A stretch of DNA of 18,384 bases from RGIG5612 sp964528825 (GTDB taxonomy: Bacteria > Bacillota > Clostridia > Lachnospirales > Lachnospiraceae): contig CAZGVB010000031.1 of the NCBI GenBank assembly GCA_964528825.1, forward strand, positions 1 to 18,384. Reading direction: 5' to 3'. The position numbers and the translations under genes are program-made. Shown here in pieces: positions 1-7,272 of this stretch (its first letter is position 1; each line of letters starts with the position of its first letter). The notes below the pieces were generated by a model. The model was not told where the DNA came from. It did no database searches and saw nothing but the letters and a program-made list of their open reading frames with translations.

Positions 1-28
1 TGGTGATTATAGCATTTTATAAATATAT

Positions 29-57
29 TTGATAGATGGCTGCGGCATGGTAATAAT
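29..57 (+). promoter_or_regulatory. Putative sigma-A promoter upstream of a candidate small RNA
   Basis: A -35 box TTGATA (29-34, 5 of 6 consensus bases) and a -10 box AATAAT (52-57, 5 of 6) are separated by exactly 17 bases. The predicted start near 64 lies just before a long stem-loop at 67-183. A second, independent promoter serves hrcA at 216-244, so this one would drive a separate transcript or a long hrcA leader. It is a pattern match only. Confidence 0.35.
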
Positions 58-63
58 TTGCAT

Positions 64-190
64 TTACTGCAGGTTTGCTCGTCTGGGCGAAAGCCTCGCT
101 ATCGTCTTTTGCAGCATATCATCACACCTTGCAGTGCTAAAGTATGTCTGTACGAGGGGATTCGCAGACGAGCACACTGGCAGCAATTTT
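64..190 (+). ncRNA. Candidate structured small RNA or long leader (unassigned)
   Basis: The stretch folds into one long rod. Bases 76-84 pair with 166-174 (9 bp) and 87-91 with 161-165 (5 bp), leaving only GG at 85-86 bulged. Bases 94-98 pair with 153-157 (5 bp). After an unpaired bubble, 106-109 plus 113-116 pair with 135-142. CTGC at 67-70 can close the base with GCAG at 180-183. This helix-bubble-helix layout recalls 6S-type RNAs, but I recognise no conserved 6S, SRP or riboswitch motif and it is shorter than usual 6S RNA. A good promoter pattern lies upstream, while the T-rich tail after 183 is a weak terminator at best. An open frame at 29-241 overlaps it but has no ribosome-binding site or recognisable family. 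Confidence 0.3.
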
Positions 191-208
191 CATAATATTT
201 CCATAAAG

Positions 209-235
209 TTAGCAGTTGACAATGTCGAGTGCCAG
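209..235 (+). promoter_or_regulatory. Degenerate CIRCE-like site over the hrcA -35 box
   Basis: TTAGCAGTT (209-217), a 9-base spacer, and GAGTGCCAG (227-235) each match the CIRCE arms TTAGCACTC and GAGTGCTAA at 7 of 9 bases, with the exact 9-base spacing. The site overlaps the -35 box at 216-221 and starts 46 bases upstream of the perfect CIRCE. It could be a second, weaker HrcA operator or a decayed duplicate. Confidence 0.4.
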
Positions 236-244
236 TGGTAACAT
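216..244 (+). promoter_or_regulatory. Sigma-A promoter of the hrcA-dnaK operon
   Basis: A consensus -35 box TTGACA (216-221), a 17-base spacer and TAACAT (239-244) form the promoter. TGG directly before the -10 box gives an extended -10 (TGN). Transcription should start near 251, placing the perfect CIRCE in the first bases of the transcript, which is the usual arrangement for HrcA repression. Confidence 0.7.
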
Positions 245-254
245 AATCACAAAG

Positions 255-281
255 TTAGCACTCAGGTGCTTTGAGTGCTAA
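255..281 (+). promoter_or_regulatory. CIRCE operator, HrcA binding site
   Basis: This is a perfect CIRCE: TTAGCACTC (255-263), a 9-base spacer (264-272) and GAGTGCTAA (273-281). It sits between the promoter and the hrcA ribosome-binding site AGGAGG (285-290). CIRCE is the known operator of HrcA, so the operon is expected to be derepressed on heat shock or when unfolded protein sequesters GroE. Confidence 0.97.
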
Positions 282-296
282 CGAAGGAGGACAAGG

Positions 297-1400
297 ATGG
301 AGCTTGACGACAGGAAAAAAAAGATATTGCGTGCCGTTATCAAGAACTATCTCGATACAGGTGAACCGGTAGGCAGCAGGACCATTTCGAAATACGGAGA
401 TTTCAATCTCAGCCCCGCTACGATAAGAAATGAAATGGCGGATCTTGAGGAGCTCGGATATATCTTCCAGCCGCATACATCAGCGGGAAGGATTCCGACA
501 GATCTCGGATACAGACTTTATGTGGACGATATGCTTTCGGAAAGGAAAGAAGAGATAGAGTCCAAGTCTGAGAGTATAGAGAACCTGAAAAACGTCATGG
601 ACAACCGTGTGGCCCGTATTGAGGAGGTCCTCAAGGAGATGGCCAAGATGCTTGCCGTAAATACGAATTATACATCCGTAGTCAGCATGCCGCAGCCCGG
701 AAAGAACAAGCTCAAGTTCGTTCAGCTTACACAGCTGGAGGACGAGAAGCTGCTGTGCACTATCATCCTTGAAGGAAGCATAGTAAAGAATGCCATGATC
801 AAGGTGAGAGAGCCTCTCGATCAGGAGACCATCCTGGGACTTAATATATTATTTAACAATACGCTGAACGGCCTTACGCTTTCGCAGATCAATTTCGATA
901 TGGCGGCGCAGATGGCAGGACAGATACCGCAAAAGTCCGAGCTTATCACAGACATATTAAATGAGATCGTTGCGGCGATAGGTGCTGAGGACGGCATGAA
1001 GATATTTACAAGCGGTACAAAGAATATCTTCAAATATCCCGAGATCAGTGACAAGCAAAGTGCGAGCGAGCTGGTATCAATGCTTGAGGAAAAGGATGTC
1101 ATAGGCAATCTCCTCGTAGACGACATCAAGTCGGGAGGAACTACCACAGGCATTCAGGTCTATATCGGAAAAGAGACAGAAGTAAGCTCGATGAAGGACT
1201 GCTCCGTAGTGACGGCGACATATGAGTTTGAAGAAGGTGTATTCGGAAAGATAGGCATCATCGGGCCGAAGCGTATGGATTATGAAAAGGTATTGGATGT
1301 GCTGAAGGATGTCACAGACAATCTCGATCAAAAGTTCTCATCATCAGGAGCTGCAGATGGCAGCGGTGGTGACGAAAAGGATCATGATGCGGGACTTTAG
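297..1400 (+). CDS. hrcA: Heat-inducible transcription repressor HrcA
   Basis: HrcA binds CIRCE and represses class I heat-shock genes; in studied Bacillota its activity depends on GroEL. The 367-residue protein starts with the family's winged helix-turn-helix (roughly residues 5-75), including the signature SPATIRNEMADLEELGY and the following HTSAGRIPT segment. A GAF-like and dimerisation region fills the rest. It is slightly longer than the usual 340-350 residues, the excess being a Gly/Ser/Asp-rich C-terminal tail. The ATG at 297 is preceded by AGGAGG six bases upstream. It is first in the operon directly behind a perfect CIRCE, so it should be autoregulated. grpE follows after 23 bases. 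Confidence 0.97.
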   Translation: MELDDRKKKILRAVIKNYLDTGEPVGSRTISKYGDFNLSPATIRNEMADLEELGYIFQPHTSAGRIPTDLGYRLYVDDMLSERKEEIESKSESIENLKNVMDNRVARIEEVLKEMAKMLAVNTNYTSVVSMPQPGKNKLKFVQLTQLEDEKLLCTIILEGSIVKNAMIKVREPLDQETILGLNILFNNTLNGLTLSQINFDMAAQMAGQIPQKSELITDILNEIVAAIGAEDGMKIFTSGTKNIFKYPEISDKQSASELVSMLEEKDVIGNLLVDDIKSGGTTTGIQVYIGKETEVSSMKDCSVVTATYEFEEGVFGKIGIIGPKRMDYEKVLDVLKDVTDNLDQKFSSSGAADGSGGDEKDHDAGL

Positions 1401-1423
1401 AAAAAAAACAGAAGATAGGCTGT

Positions 1424-2173
1424 ATGAAAGGCGGCGTTGATAAATTGGAAGAGACAAGCAAAAAAGATGAAAAATATGAAGGAAAGGATCTGTCAGATAA
1501 AAATATAGCTCAGTCTGATGAAGAGTGTGCAAAATGCGAGGGATCGGATTCATGTAACGGCTCATCAGATACGCAGGAGACAGCAAATGAACAGTCTTCT
1601 GTAACAGAAGATGACGGACCTGAGCAGGATGAGTGTCAGAGCGATGCAGGCAGTGCGAATACGTCTTCAAAAAAGAAGGAAAGAGAGCTTTCCTGGACAA
1701 AAAAAGCAAAGGATAAGAAGACTAAGGAAGAAATAGACAAAGCCAAAGAGGCTGCCGCGCATGCACAGGACAGATATACAAGACTGTTTGCCGAATTTGA
1801 CAATTTCCGTAAGCGCACCGAAAAAGAAAAAAGTCAGATGTTTGACATGGGCGCGAATGGCGTAGTTGAAAAGATATTACCCGTCATAGACAGCTTCGAG
1901 CGTGGCCTTGCAAGTGTGTCCGATGAGAATAAGGAAGACCCGTTCGTGGTCGGCATGGATAAGGTCTACAAGCAGATGATGAAGGTCTTGGAAGGCATGG
2001 ATATACATCCGATAGATGCTGTCGGAAAGGAATTCGATCCGAACATACACAATGCCGTCATGCATGTAGATGATGAAAGCGTCGGCGAGAACATTGTAGT
2101 AGAGGAGTTTCAAAAGGGATACATGCGGCATGATACAGTCATAAGAGTCAGCATGGTAAAGGTAGCAAATTGA
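1424..2173 (+). CDS. grpE: Nucleotide exchange factor GrpE
   Basis: GrpE releases ADP from DnaK and so resets the chaperone cycle. The conserved part is the C-terminal 145 or so residues: a long helix containing RYTRLFAEFDNFRKRTEKEK, then the beta domain ending in IRVSMVKVAN. The first 100 residues are low-complexity, rich in Asp, Glu, Ser and Lys, and hold three cysteines at residues 35, 38 and 44, which is unusual for GrpE tails. At 249 residues it is longer than most homologues because of this tail. The start is uncertain. ATG 1424 has only a weak AGG upstream, while an in-frame TTG at 1445 has AAAGGCGG ten bases before it and would give a protein seven residues shorter. The gene lies between hrcA and dnaK as in most Bacillota. 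Confidence 0.96.
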   Translation: MKGGVDKLEETSKKDEKYEGKDLSDKNIAQSDEECAKCEGSDSCNGSSDTQETANEQSSVTEDDGPEQDECQSDAGSANTSSKKKERELSWTKKAKDKKTKEEIDKAKEAAAHAQDRYTRLFAEFDNFRKRTEKEKSQMFDMGANGVVEKILPVIDSFERGLASVSDENKEDPFVVGMDKVYKQMMKVLEGMDIHPIDAVGKEFDPNIHNAVMHVDDESVGENIVVEEFQKGYMRHDTVIRVSMVKVAN

Positions 2174-2242
2174 TGTCCTTTAAAATACGGGACATACAAT
2201 ATAAATAAAATATAACATTCATTACTTTAGGAGGAGTTAAAG

Positions 2243-4117
2243 ATGTCTAAGATAATAGGTATTGATCTGGGAACAACAAATTCATGTGTAGCAGTTATGG
2301 AGGGCGGCAAGCCCGTAGTTATCGCAAATTCCGAGGGCGTAAGAACAACACCGTCCATCGTTGCATTTACAAAGAACGGCGAAAGACTTGTAGGTGAGCC
2401 TGCAAAGCGTCAGGCAGTCACAAATTCGGATAAGACCATTTCATCCATCAAGCGTGAGATGGGATCCAATTACAGAGTAACTATAGACGGCAAGAGCTAT
2501 TCACCTCAGGAGATCTCCGCAATGATCCTTCAAAAGCTTAAGACAGATGCAGAGGCTCATATCGGTGAGAAGGTAACAGAGGCTGTTATCACTGTACCGG
2601 CTTACTTTAATGATGCACAGAGACAGGCTACAAAGGATGCGGGCAAGATCGCAGGCCTTGATGTAAAGCGTATCATCAATGAGCCTACGGCAGCAGCACT
2701 TGCTTACGGCCTGGATAATGAAAAAGAACAGAAGATCATGGTATATGACCTCGGCGGCGGTACATTTGATGTATCAGTCATCGAGATAGGCGACGGAGTC
2801 ATCGAGGTACTTGCTACAGCCGGCAATAACAGACTCGGCGGTGATGACTTCGATAAGAGAGTGGCAGATTATATAGTAGCTCAATTTAAGAATGCCGAGG
2901 GCATTGACCTCAGCGGAGACAAGATGGCTATGCAGAGGATCAAGGAAGCTGCAGAGAAGGCCAAGAAGGAGCTTTCAAGCTCTACGACAACCAATATCAA
3001 CCTTCCGTTCATTACGGCAACAGCCGAGGGACCGAAGCATCTTGATATGGATCTTACAAGAGCAAAGTTTGATGAGCTCACTCATGACCTCGTAGAAGCA
3101 ACAGCAGGCCCTGTAAGTCAGGCACTTAAGGATGCGGGCATTACGGCATCCGAGCTCAGCAAGGTATTGCTTGTCGGAGGATCTACACGTGTTCCGGCAG
3201 TTCAGGAGAAGGTAAAACAGCTTACAGGCCAGGAGCCTTCAAAGAGCCTTAACCCTGATGAGTGTGTAGCAATAGGCGCATCTATCCAGGGCGGCAAGCT
3301 CGCGGGAGATGCAGGCGCAGGTGATGTTCTTTTGCTTGATGTTACACCGCTTTCACTCTCTATCGAGACACTCGGCGGCGTAGCAACAAAGCTTATCGAG
3401 AGAAATACTACTATTCCTACAAAGAAGAGCCAGGTATTCTCTACCGCAGCAGACAATCAGAGTGCTGTAGATATACATGTTGTACAGGGAGAACGTCAAT
3501 TCGCAAAAGACAATAAGACACTCGGCCAGTTCCGTCTTGACGGAATAGCTCCGGCACCGCGTGGAATACCGCAGATAGAGGTTACATTTGATATCGATGC
3601 AAACGGTATCGTAAATGTATCGGCCAAGGATCTCGGCACAGGCAAGGAGCAGCATATCACCATCACAAGCGGTACCAGCATGAGCGATGATGAGATCAAC
3701 AAGGCTGTAAAAGAAGCAGCTGAGTTCGAGGCTCAGGACAGGGCTCGTAAAGAGGCTATAGATACAAGAAACGAGGCCGATTCGCTGGCAGTACAGGTTG
3801 AGAAGGCTCTGCAGGAGGCCGGTGACAAGATAGATGCAAGCGACAGAAGTGAAGTAGAGAGCGATCTTGCCACACTCAAGTCATTACTTGGAGACGGTAA
3901 CAGTGAGCTTTCATCCGAACAGGTAGAGAGCATCAAGAGTGCTAAGGAGAAGCTCCTTGCAAGCTCACAGAAGGTATTTACAAAGATGTATGAGCAGTCC
4001 CAGGCCGGTGCAGCAGGCGCGGGATATCAGGGACAGAGCAATGAGCAGGCATCCGGTCAGTCATCCGCATCATCTTCAAACGATGACGTGGTTGACGGGG
4101 ATTATAAAGAACTGTAA
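2243..4117 (+). CDS. dnaK: Molecular chaperone DnaK (Hsp70)
   Basis: DnaK is the ATP-dependent cytosolic Hsp70 that binds exposed hydrophobic peptides together with DnaJ and GrpE. The 624 residues are full length for the family. The nucleotide-binding domain (about 1-360) shows the phosphate-1 motif GIDLGTTNSC, the segment VPAYFNDAQRQATKDAG, the phosphate-2 motif VYDLGGGTFDVS and the adenosine motif LLVGGSTRVP. The hydrophobic interdomain linker DVLLLDVTPL is at residues 361-370. The substrate-binding and lid domains follow, with a Gly/Gln/Ser-rich tail and the typical terminal DDVVDGDYKEL. A strong AGGAGG (2229-2234) precedes ATG 2243. The 69-base spacer after grpE holds a weak 6-bp hairpin (2173-2195). 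Regulation is expected through the upstream CIRCE. Confidence 0.99.
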   Translation: MSKIIGIDLGTTNSCVAVMEGGKPVVIANSEGVRTTPSIVAFTKNGERLVGEPAKRQAVTNSDKTISSIKREMGSNYRVTIDGKSYSPQEISAMILQKLKTDAEAHIGEKVTEAVITVPAYFNDAQRQATKDAGKIAGLDVKRIINEPTAAALAYGLDNEKEQKIMVYDLGGGTFDVSVIEIGDGVIEVLATAGNNRLGGDDFDKRVADYIVAQFKNAEGIDLSGDKMAMQRIKEAAEKAKKELSSSTTTNINLPFITATAEGPKHLDMDLTRAKFDELTHDLVEATAGPVSQALKDAGITASELSKVLLVGGSTRVPAVQEKVKQLTGQEPSKSLNPDECVAIGASIQGGKLAGDAGAGDVLLLDVTPLSLSIETLGGVATKLIERNTTIPTKKSQVFSTAADNQSAVDIHVVQGERQFAKDNKTLGQFRLDGIAPAPRGIPQIEVTFDIDANGIVNVSAKDLGTGKEQHITITSGTSMSDDEINKAVKEAAEFEAQDRARKEAIDTRNEADSLAVQVEKALQEAGDKIDASDRSEVESDLATLKSLLGDGNSELSSEQVESIKSAKEKLLASSQKVFTKMYEQSQAGAAGAGYQGQSNEQASGQSSASSSNDDVVDGDYKEL

Positions 4118-4144
4118 TATGCATAAATGTTCATATTAAGCACG

Positions 4145-4247
4145 GCAGAGTATCTGCAAGTGATACAAGGCCTGCAGACAGGCAAAACAGATGCTGCAGG
4201 GTGACATGAGACAACAGTGAAGGGCAGATACTGTCCTTCACTATTGT
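4145..4247 (+). other. Stem-loop cluster in the dnaK-dnaJ spacer
   Basis: The 179-base spacer holds three hairpins. GCAGA (4145-4149) pairs with TCTGC (4153-4157), and GCCTG (4170-4174) with CAGGC (4179-4183). The largest is a 13-position stem, 4211-4223 with 4235-4247, with one C-A mismatch. It extends through a G-T pair and CAG/CTG to a three-base loop, about 17 positions in all. No T-run follows, so this is not a standard intrinsic terminator. A role in mRNA processing or in setting the DnaK to DnaJ ratio is inference. Confidence 0.6.
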
Positions 4248-4296
4248 GTGTTAATGAGGATCTGAACATTTATCCGAAAGAGAGCAGGTTGTAAAA

Positions 4297-5382
4297 ATGG
4301 CAGATAAAAGAGATTATTATGAGGTCCTGGGCGTAGATAAGAATGCAGACCAGGATACTATAAAAAAAGCATACAGAAAGCTTGCAAAAAAATATCATCC
4401 CGACGCCAATCCGGGCGATGCGCAGGCGGAGGCAAAGTTCAAAGAGGCCTCCGAGGCATATGCTGTGCTCAGTGATGCGGAAAAGAAGGCTCAATATGAC
4501 AAATTCGGATTCTCCGCATTCGAGAACGGCGGCTCATCCGAGGGCTTCTATCAGAATATGAATATGGATGATATCTTCAGCAGCTTCGGGGATATCTTCG
4601 GAGGCATGTTCGGCGGCAGCAGGGCCAGACGCAATTCGTATGGTCCTCAAAACGGCAAGAATGTCCTCACACAGGTAAGATTATCATTTGAAGAGGCTGT
4701 CTTTGGCTGTGAAAGGACGATCGAGATACCATTTAAGGAGATATGCACATCATGCTCCGGCACGGGAGCAAGAGCAGGCACGTCCCCCGAAAAATGCCCG
4801 AAGTGCGGCGGCACGGGTCATATTACTATCACAAGACAATCACTCTTCGGCATGATGAGAGAAGAACAGATATGTCCGGACTGTGCAGGTAAGGGCCAGA
4901 TCATCAAGGATAAGTGCCCCGACTGCAAAGGTGCCGGCTATAAGCAGATCAAGAAAAAGATCGCGGTCAAGATACCTGCCGGCATAGAATCAGGCCAAAG
5001 GATAAAGGTATCGGGACAGGGCGAACCGGGTATACGCGGAGGCGCAAGGGGCGATCTGCTCGTAGAGGTATTGGTAGGACGCCATGCTACATTTGACAGA
5101 GAGGGTGTAAATCTGTATTCTCAGGCTTATATCTCATTCGCAGATGCAGCCCTCGGCGGTGATATCAAGATAAAGACTATAGACGGGGATGTGCTGTGGC
5201 CTCTTAAGGCAGGCACGCAGACAGGCACCACTATCAGGCTGAAGGGTAAGGGAGTGCCTTATCTTAACGGCGGTGATAAGAGGGGAGATCAATATACCAC
5301 CCTCGTGGTCGAGGTCCCGAAACGCCTGAGCATCAAGCAAAAGGAAGCATTAAAGGCATTTAAGGATGCTATGGAAAAGTGA
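4297..5382 (+). CDS. dnaJ: Chaperone DnaJ (Hsp40)
   Basis: DnaJ delivers substrates to DnaK and stimulates its ATPase. The 361-residue protein has the full type I layout. The J domain (about 5-70) carries the catalytic HPD at residues 34-36. A Gly/Phe-rich linker follows (about 72-112). The zinc-binding region has four CxxCxGxG-type repeats with cysteine pairs at 150/153, 167/170, 193/196 and 207/210. The C-terminal substrate domains run to the end. The ATG at 4297 has only a modest AGCAGG-like site upstream, in contrast to the strong site of dnaK, which fits lower output of the co-chaperone. It lies 179 structured bases after dnaK and 111 bases before prmA. Confidence 0.98.
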   Translation: MADKRDYYEVLGVDKNADQDTIKKAYRKLAKKYHPDANPGDAQAEAKFKEASEAYAVLSDAEKKAQYDKFGFSAFENGGSSEGFYQNMNMDDIFSSFGDIFGGMFGGSRARRNSYGPQNGKNVLTQVRLSFEEAVFGCERTIEIPFKEICTSCSGTGARAGTSPEKCPKCGGTGHITITRQSLFGMMREEQICPDCAGKGQIIKDKCPDCKGAGYKQIKKKIAVKIPAGIESGQRIKVSGQGEPGIRGGARGDLLVEVLVGRHATFDREGVNLYSQAYISFADAALGGDIKIKTIDGDVLWPLKAGTQTGTTIRLKGKGVPYLNGGDKRGDQYTTLVVEVPKRLSIKQKEALKAFKDAMEK

Positions 5383-5398
5383 CCGTCATAGCGTCTGT

Positions 5399-5465
5399 GG
5401 ATCACGCATGTGCAAAGCATGCAGCGATCCGCGTATCATCCGGGATAAAACATATTTTGCCCCGG
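5399..5465 (+). other. Two stem-loops in the dnaJ-prmA spacer
   Basis: The first hairpin pairs GGATC (5399-5403) with GATCC (5426-5430) and, above a small internal loop, GCATG (5406-5410) with CATGC (5418-5422). The second pairs CCGGG (5440-5444) with CCCGG (5461-5465) and AAAA (5447-5450) with TTTT (5455-5458). Neither is followed by a T-run. The spacer may mark an mRNA processing or attenuation point between the chaperone genes and the modification genes; this is inference. Confidence 0.5.
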
Positions 5466-5493
5466 CATCATAATATATAAGGATCATTCGGAT

Positions 5494-6465
5494 ATGCTCT
5501 GGAACAAATATACGATAAAGACTACGACAAAGGATGCGGACATCATAAGCGCAAGCCTTATGGATTATGGCATCAATGATATACAGATTGAAAACAATGT
5601 TCAGCTGACAGATGAGGAAATGAATCAAATGTATGCTGATTTTGTAAAGGAGCTTCCGGAGGATGACGGAAGCTGTTCCATCAGCTTCTTTTCGGAGCTT
5701 AAGGACGGAGAAAATCCAAACGAAGCAGCAGCCGTATGGCAGGATCTGTATGCGCAGCTATCAAAGGAGCTTGAGGTGCTGCATATAGATGCCGGCACAT
5801 TTTCTTGGGAAATGCTGGATTCCGACGATTGGGAAAACAAATGGAAGGAATATTTCAAGCCCTTTGTATCGGGAGATATATTGATCTGCCCTACATGGGA
5901 GAAGATACCTGATGATATCCCATATAAAGCCGTCATAAGGATAGATCCCGGCATGGCATTCGGTACAGGCATGCATGAGACGACCAGGCTGTGCATGAAG
6001 GGTATCGCTAAATATATGAAAGAGGGCGACCGTATATTGGATCTGGGCTGCGGCAGCGGTATACTCTCGATAGGCGCTCTAAAGTGTGGTGCCGACTTTG
6101 CGACAGCTGTGGATATAGATCCGCAGGCAAGCATAGTCGCAGCCGAAAATTTTGACGTCAATATGATAAAAAAAGAAAAATACAGGATACTTACAGGCAA
6201 TGTCCTCGAGGACGATATGCTTAAGGAAAGCCTTGAGAAGGAGAATGCGGACATTGTGCTTGCAAATATACTCGCAAGTGTTATAGTACCGCTCGCAGGA
6301 GAGGTTCACAGATATCTTAAAAAGGGCGGAATCTTCATATCAAGCGGTATCATAGATAATAAAGAACGCTCGGTCATAGACGCTATAAATGCCAACCCCA
6401 ATCTCAGACTTATAGAAAGTACGGCAGACGGCGAGTGGAGAAGCGTAATAGCAGAGAGAATATAA
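5494..6465 (+). CDS. prmA: Ribosomal protein L11 methyltransferase PrmA
   Basis: PrmA uses S-adenosylmethionine to methylate lysines and the N-terminus of ribosomal protein L11. The 323-residue length is close to the family norm. The N-terminal substrate-recognition domain (about 1-110) leads to the class I methyltransferase domain. The diagnostic GMAFGTGMHETTRLC is at about residues 153-167, the SAM-binding LDLGCGSGILS at 182-192, and the NPPY-equivalent segment is ANILASV. ATG 5494 is chosen because AAGGAT lies nine bases upstream and MLWNKYTIKT matches the usual PrmA N-terminus. Placement directly after dnaJ, followed by rsmE 16 bases later, is a frequent Bacillota order. Confidence 0.96.
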   Translation: MLWNKYTIKTTTKDADIISASLMDYGINDIQIENNVQLTDEEMNQMYADFVKELPEDDGSCSISFFSELKDGENPNEAAAVWQDLYAQLSKELEVLHIDAGTFSWEMLDSDDWENKWKEYFKPFVSGDILICPTWEKIPDDIPYKAVIRIDPGMAFGTGMHETTRLCMKGIAKYMKEGDRILDLGCGSGILSIGALKCGADFATAVDIDPQASIVAAENFDVNMIKKEKYRILTGNVLEDDMLKESLEKENADIVLANILASVIVPLAGEVHRYLKKGGIFISSGIIDNKERSVIDAINANPNLRLIESTADGEWRSVIAERI

Positions 6466-6481
6466 AAGAAAGTACACATGC

Positions 6482-7252
6482 ATGTATCATTTTTTTACAT
6501 CACCTTCAAATATCTCAAAAGGCCGCATAATAATTAACAGCGCAGATGTCAATCATATAAAGAATGTCCTTAGGATGAAGATCGGTGATGAGCTGCTTAT
6601 AAGCGATGGCTGCGGCACCGATCATACGTGCGTCATCTCGGAAATATCAGACAAGAATATCATATGCGATATCATAGAAAAGGATGCATCCTTAAGTGAG
6701 CCCTCTGTAAGATTTTATCTTTTTCAGGGGATGCCGAAGGCGGATAAATTCGAGCATATCATTCAAAAATCTGTGGAGCTGGGTATATATGAGATCATAC
6801 CTGTCATAACAAGCAGGACTGTTGTCAAGTATGATAAAAAGAAGCTGGAGCTCAAGAGTGAGAGATGGCAAAGGATCGCAGAGGGCGCCGCAAAGCAGTC
6901 CAGAAGAGGCATCATACCGAAGGTCTGTGATGCAATGACCTTTGATAAGGCAATAGAGCTTGTAAGCAATAAGGAATCCGGCATATCAAGGATCCTTATG
7001 CCTTATGAAAATTTTAAGGATATGAGTGCTACAGGCAAGATACTCTCGTCCATAGAGCCGGGCATGAGCGTAGCGATATTTGTAGGCCCTGAGGGTGGAT
7101 TCGAAGAAGATGAGGTCAGACTGGCGTGCGAGCACGGCGCCGAATGCATTTCCCTCGGAAGCAGGATACTCAGGACGGAGACAGCACCGCTCATGCTTTT
7201 GTCTGTGCTGAATTTCGGCCTTGAGTTAAGAGAGGCAGATAGGGCAGAGTAG
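6482..7252 (+). CDS. rsmE: 16S rRNA (uracil-1498-N3)-methyltransferase RsmE
   Basis: RsmE methylates N3 of U1498 in the decoding region of 16S rRNA. At 256 residues it is a full-length SPOUT-fold enzyme. A PUA-like N-terminal domain (about 1-70) is followed by the trefoil-knot domain. The signatures are MPKADKFEHIIQKSVELG (residues 84-101), a basic stretch around AAKQSRR (136-142), FVGPEGGF (200-207) and LGSRILRTETAPL (225-237), which form the cofactor knot. The ATG at 6482 gives the typical MYHFF N-terminus; an overlapping ATG at 6478 is in another frame. The ribosome-binding site is weak. It is closely spaced after prmA, and the two form a ribosome-modification pair. Confidence 0.96.
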   Translation: MYHFFTSPSNISKGRIIINSADVNHIKNVLRMKIGDELLISDGCGTDHTCVISEISDKNIICDIIEKDASLSEPSVRFYLFQGMPKADKFEHIIQKSVELGIYEIIPVITSRTVVKYDKKKLELKSERWQRIAEGAAKQSRRGIIPKVCDAMTFDKAIELVSNKESGISRILMPYENFKDMSATGKILSSIEPGMSVAIFVGPEGGFEEDEVRLACEHGAECISLGSRILRTETAPLMLLSVLNFGLELREADRAE

Positions 7253-7272
7253 TTATATAATTCGGAGTGATC

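Noticed and set aside
133..140. Isolated CIRCE half-site AGTGCTAA
   Set aside because: No matching left arm at the required spacing; it is part of the apical stem of the RNA candidate.
29..241. 70-residue open frame on + upstream of hrcA
   Set aside because: No ribosome-binding site, no recognisable family, and it lies across a long RNA-like stem-loop and the hrcA promoter.
5625..6254. 209-residue open frame on - inside prmA
   Set aside because: Antisense shadow of a clear prmA reading frame; Ser-rich low-information translation and no ribosome-binding site.
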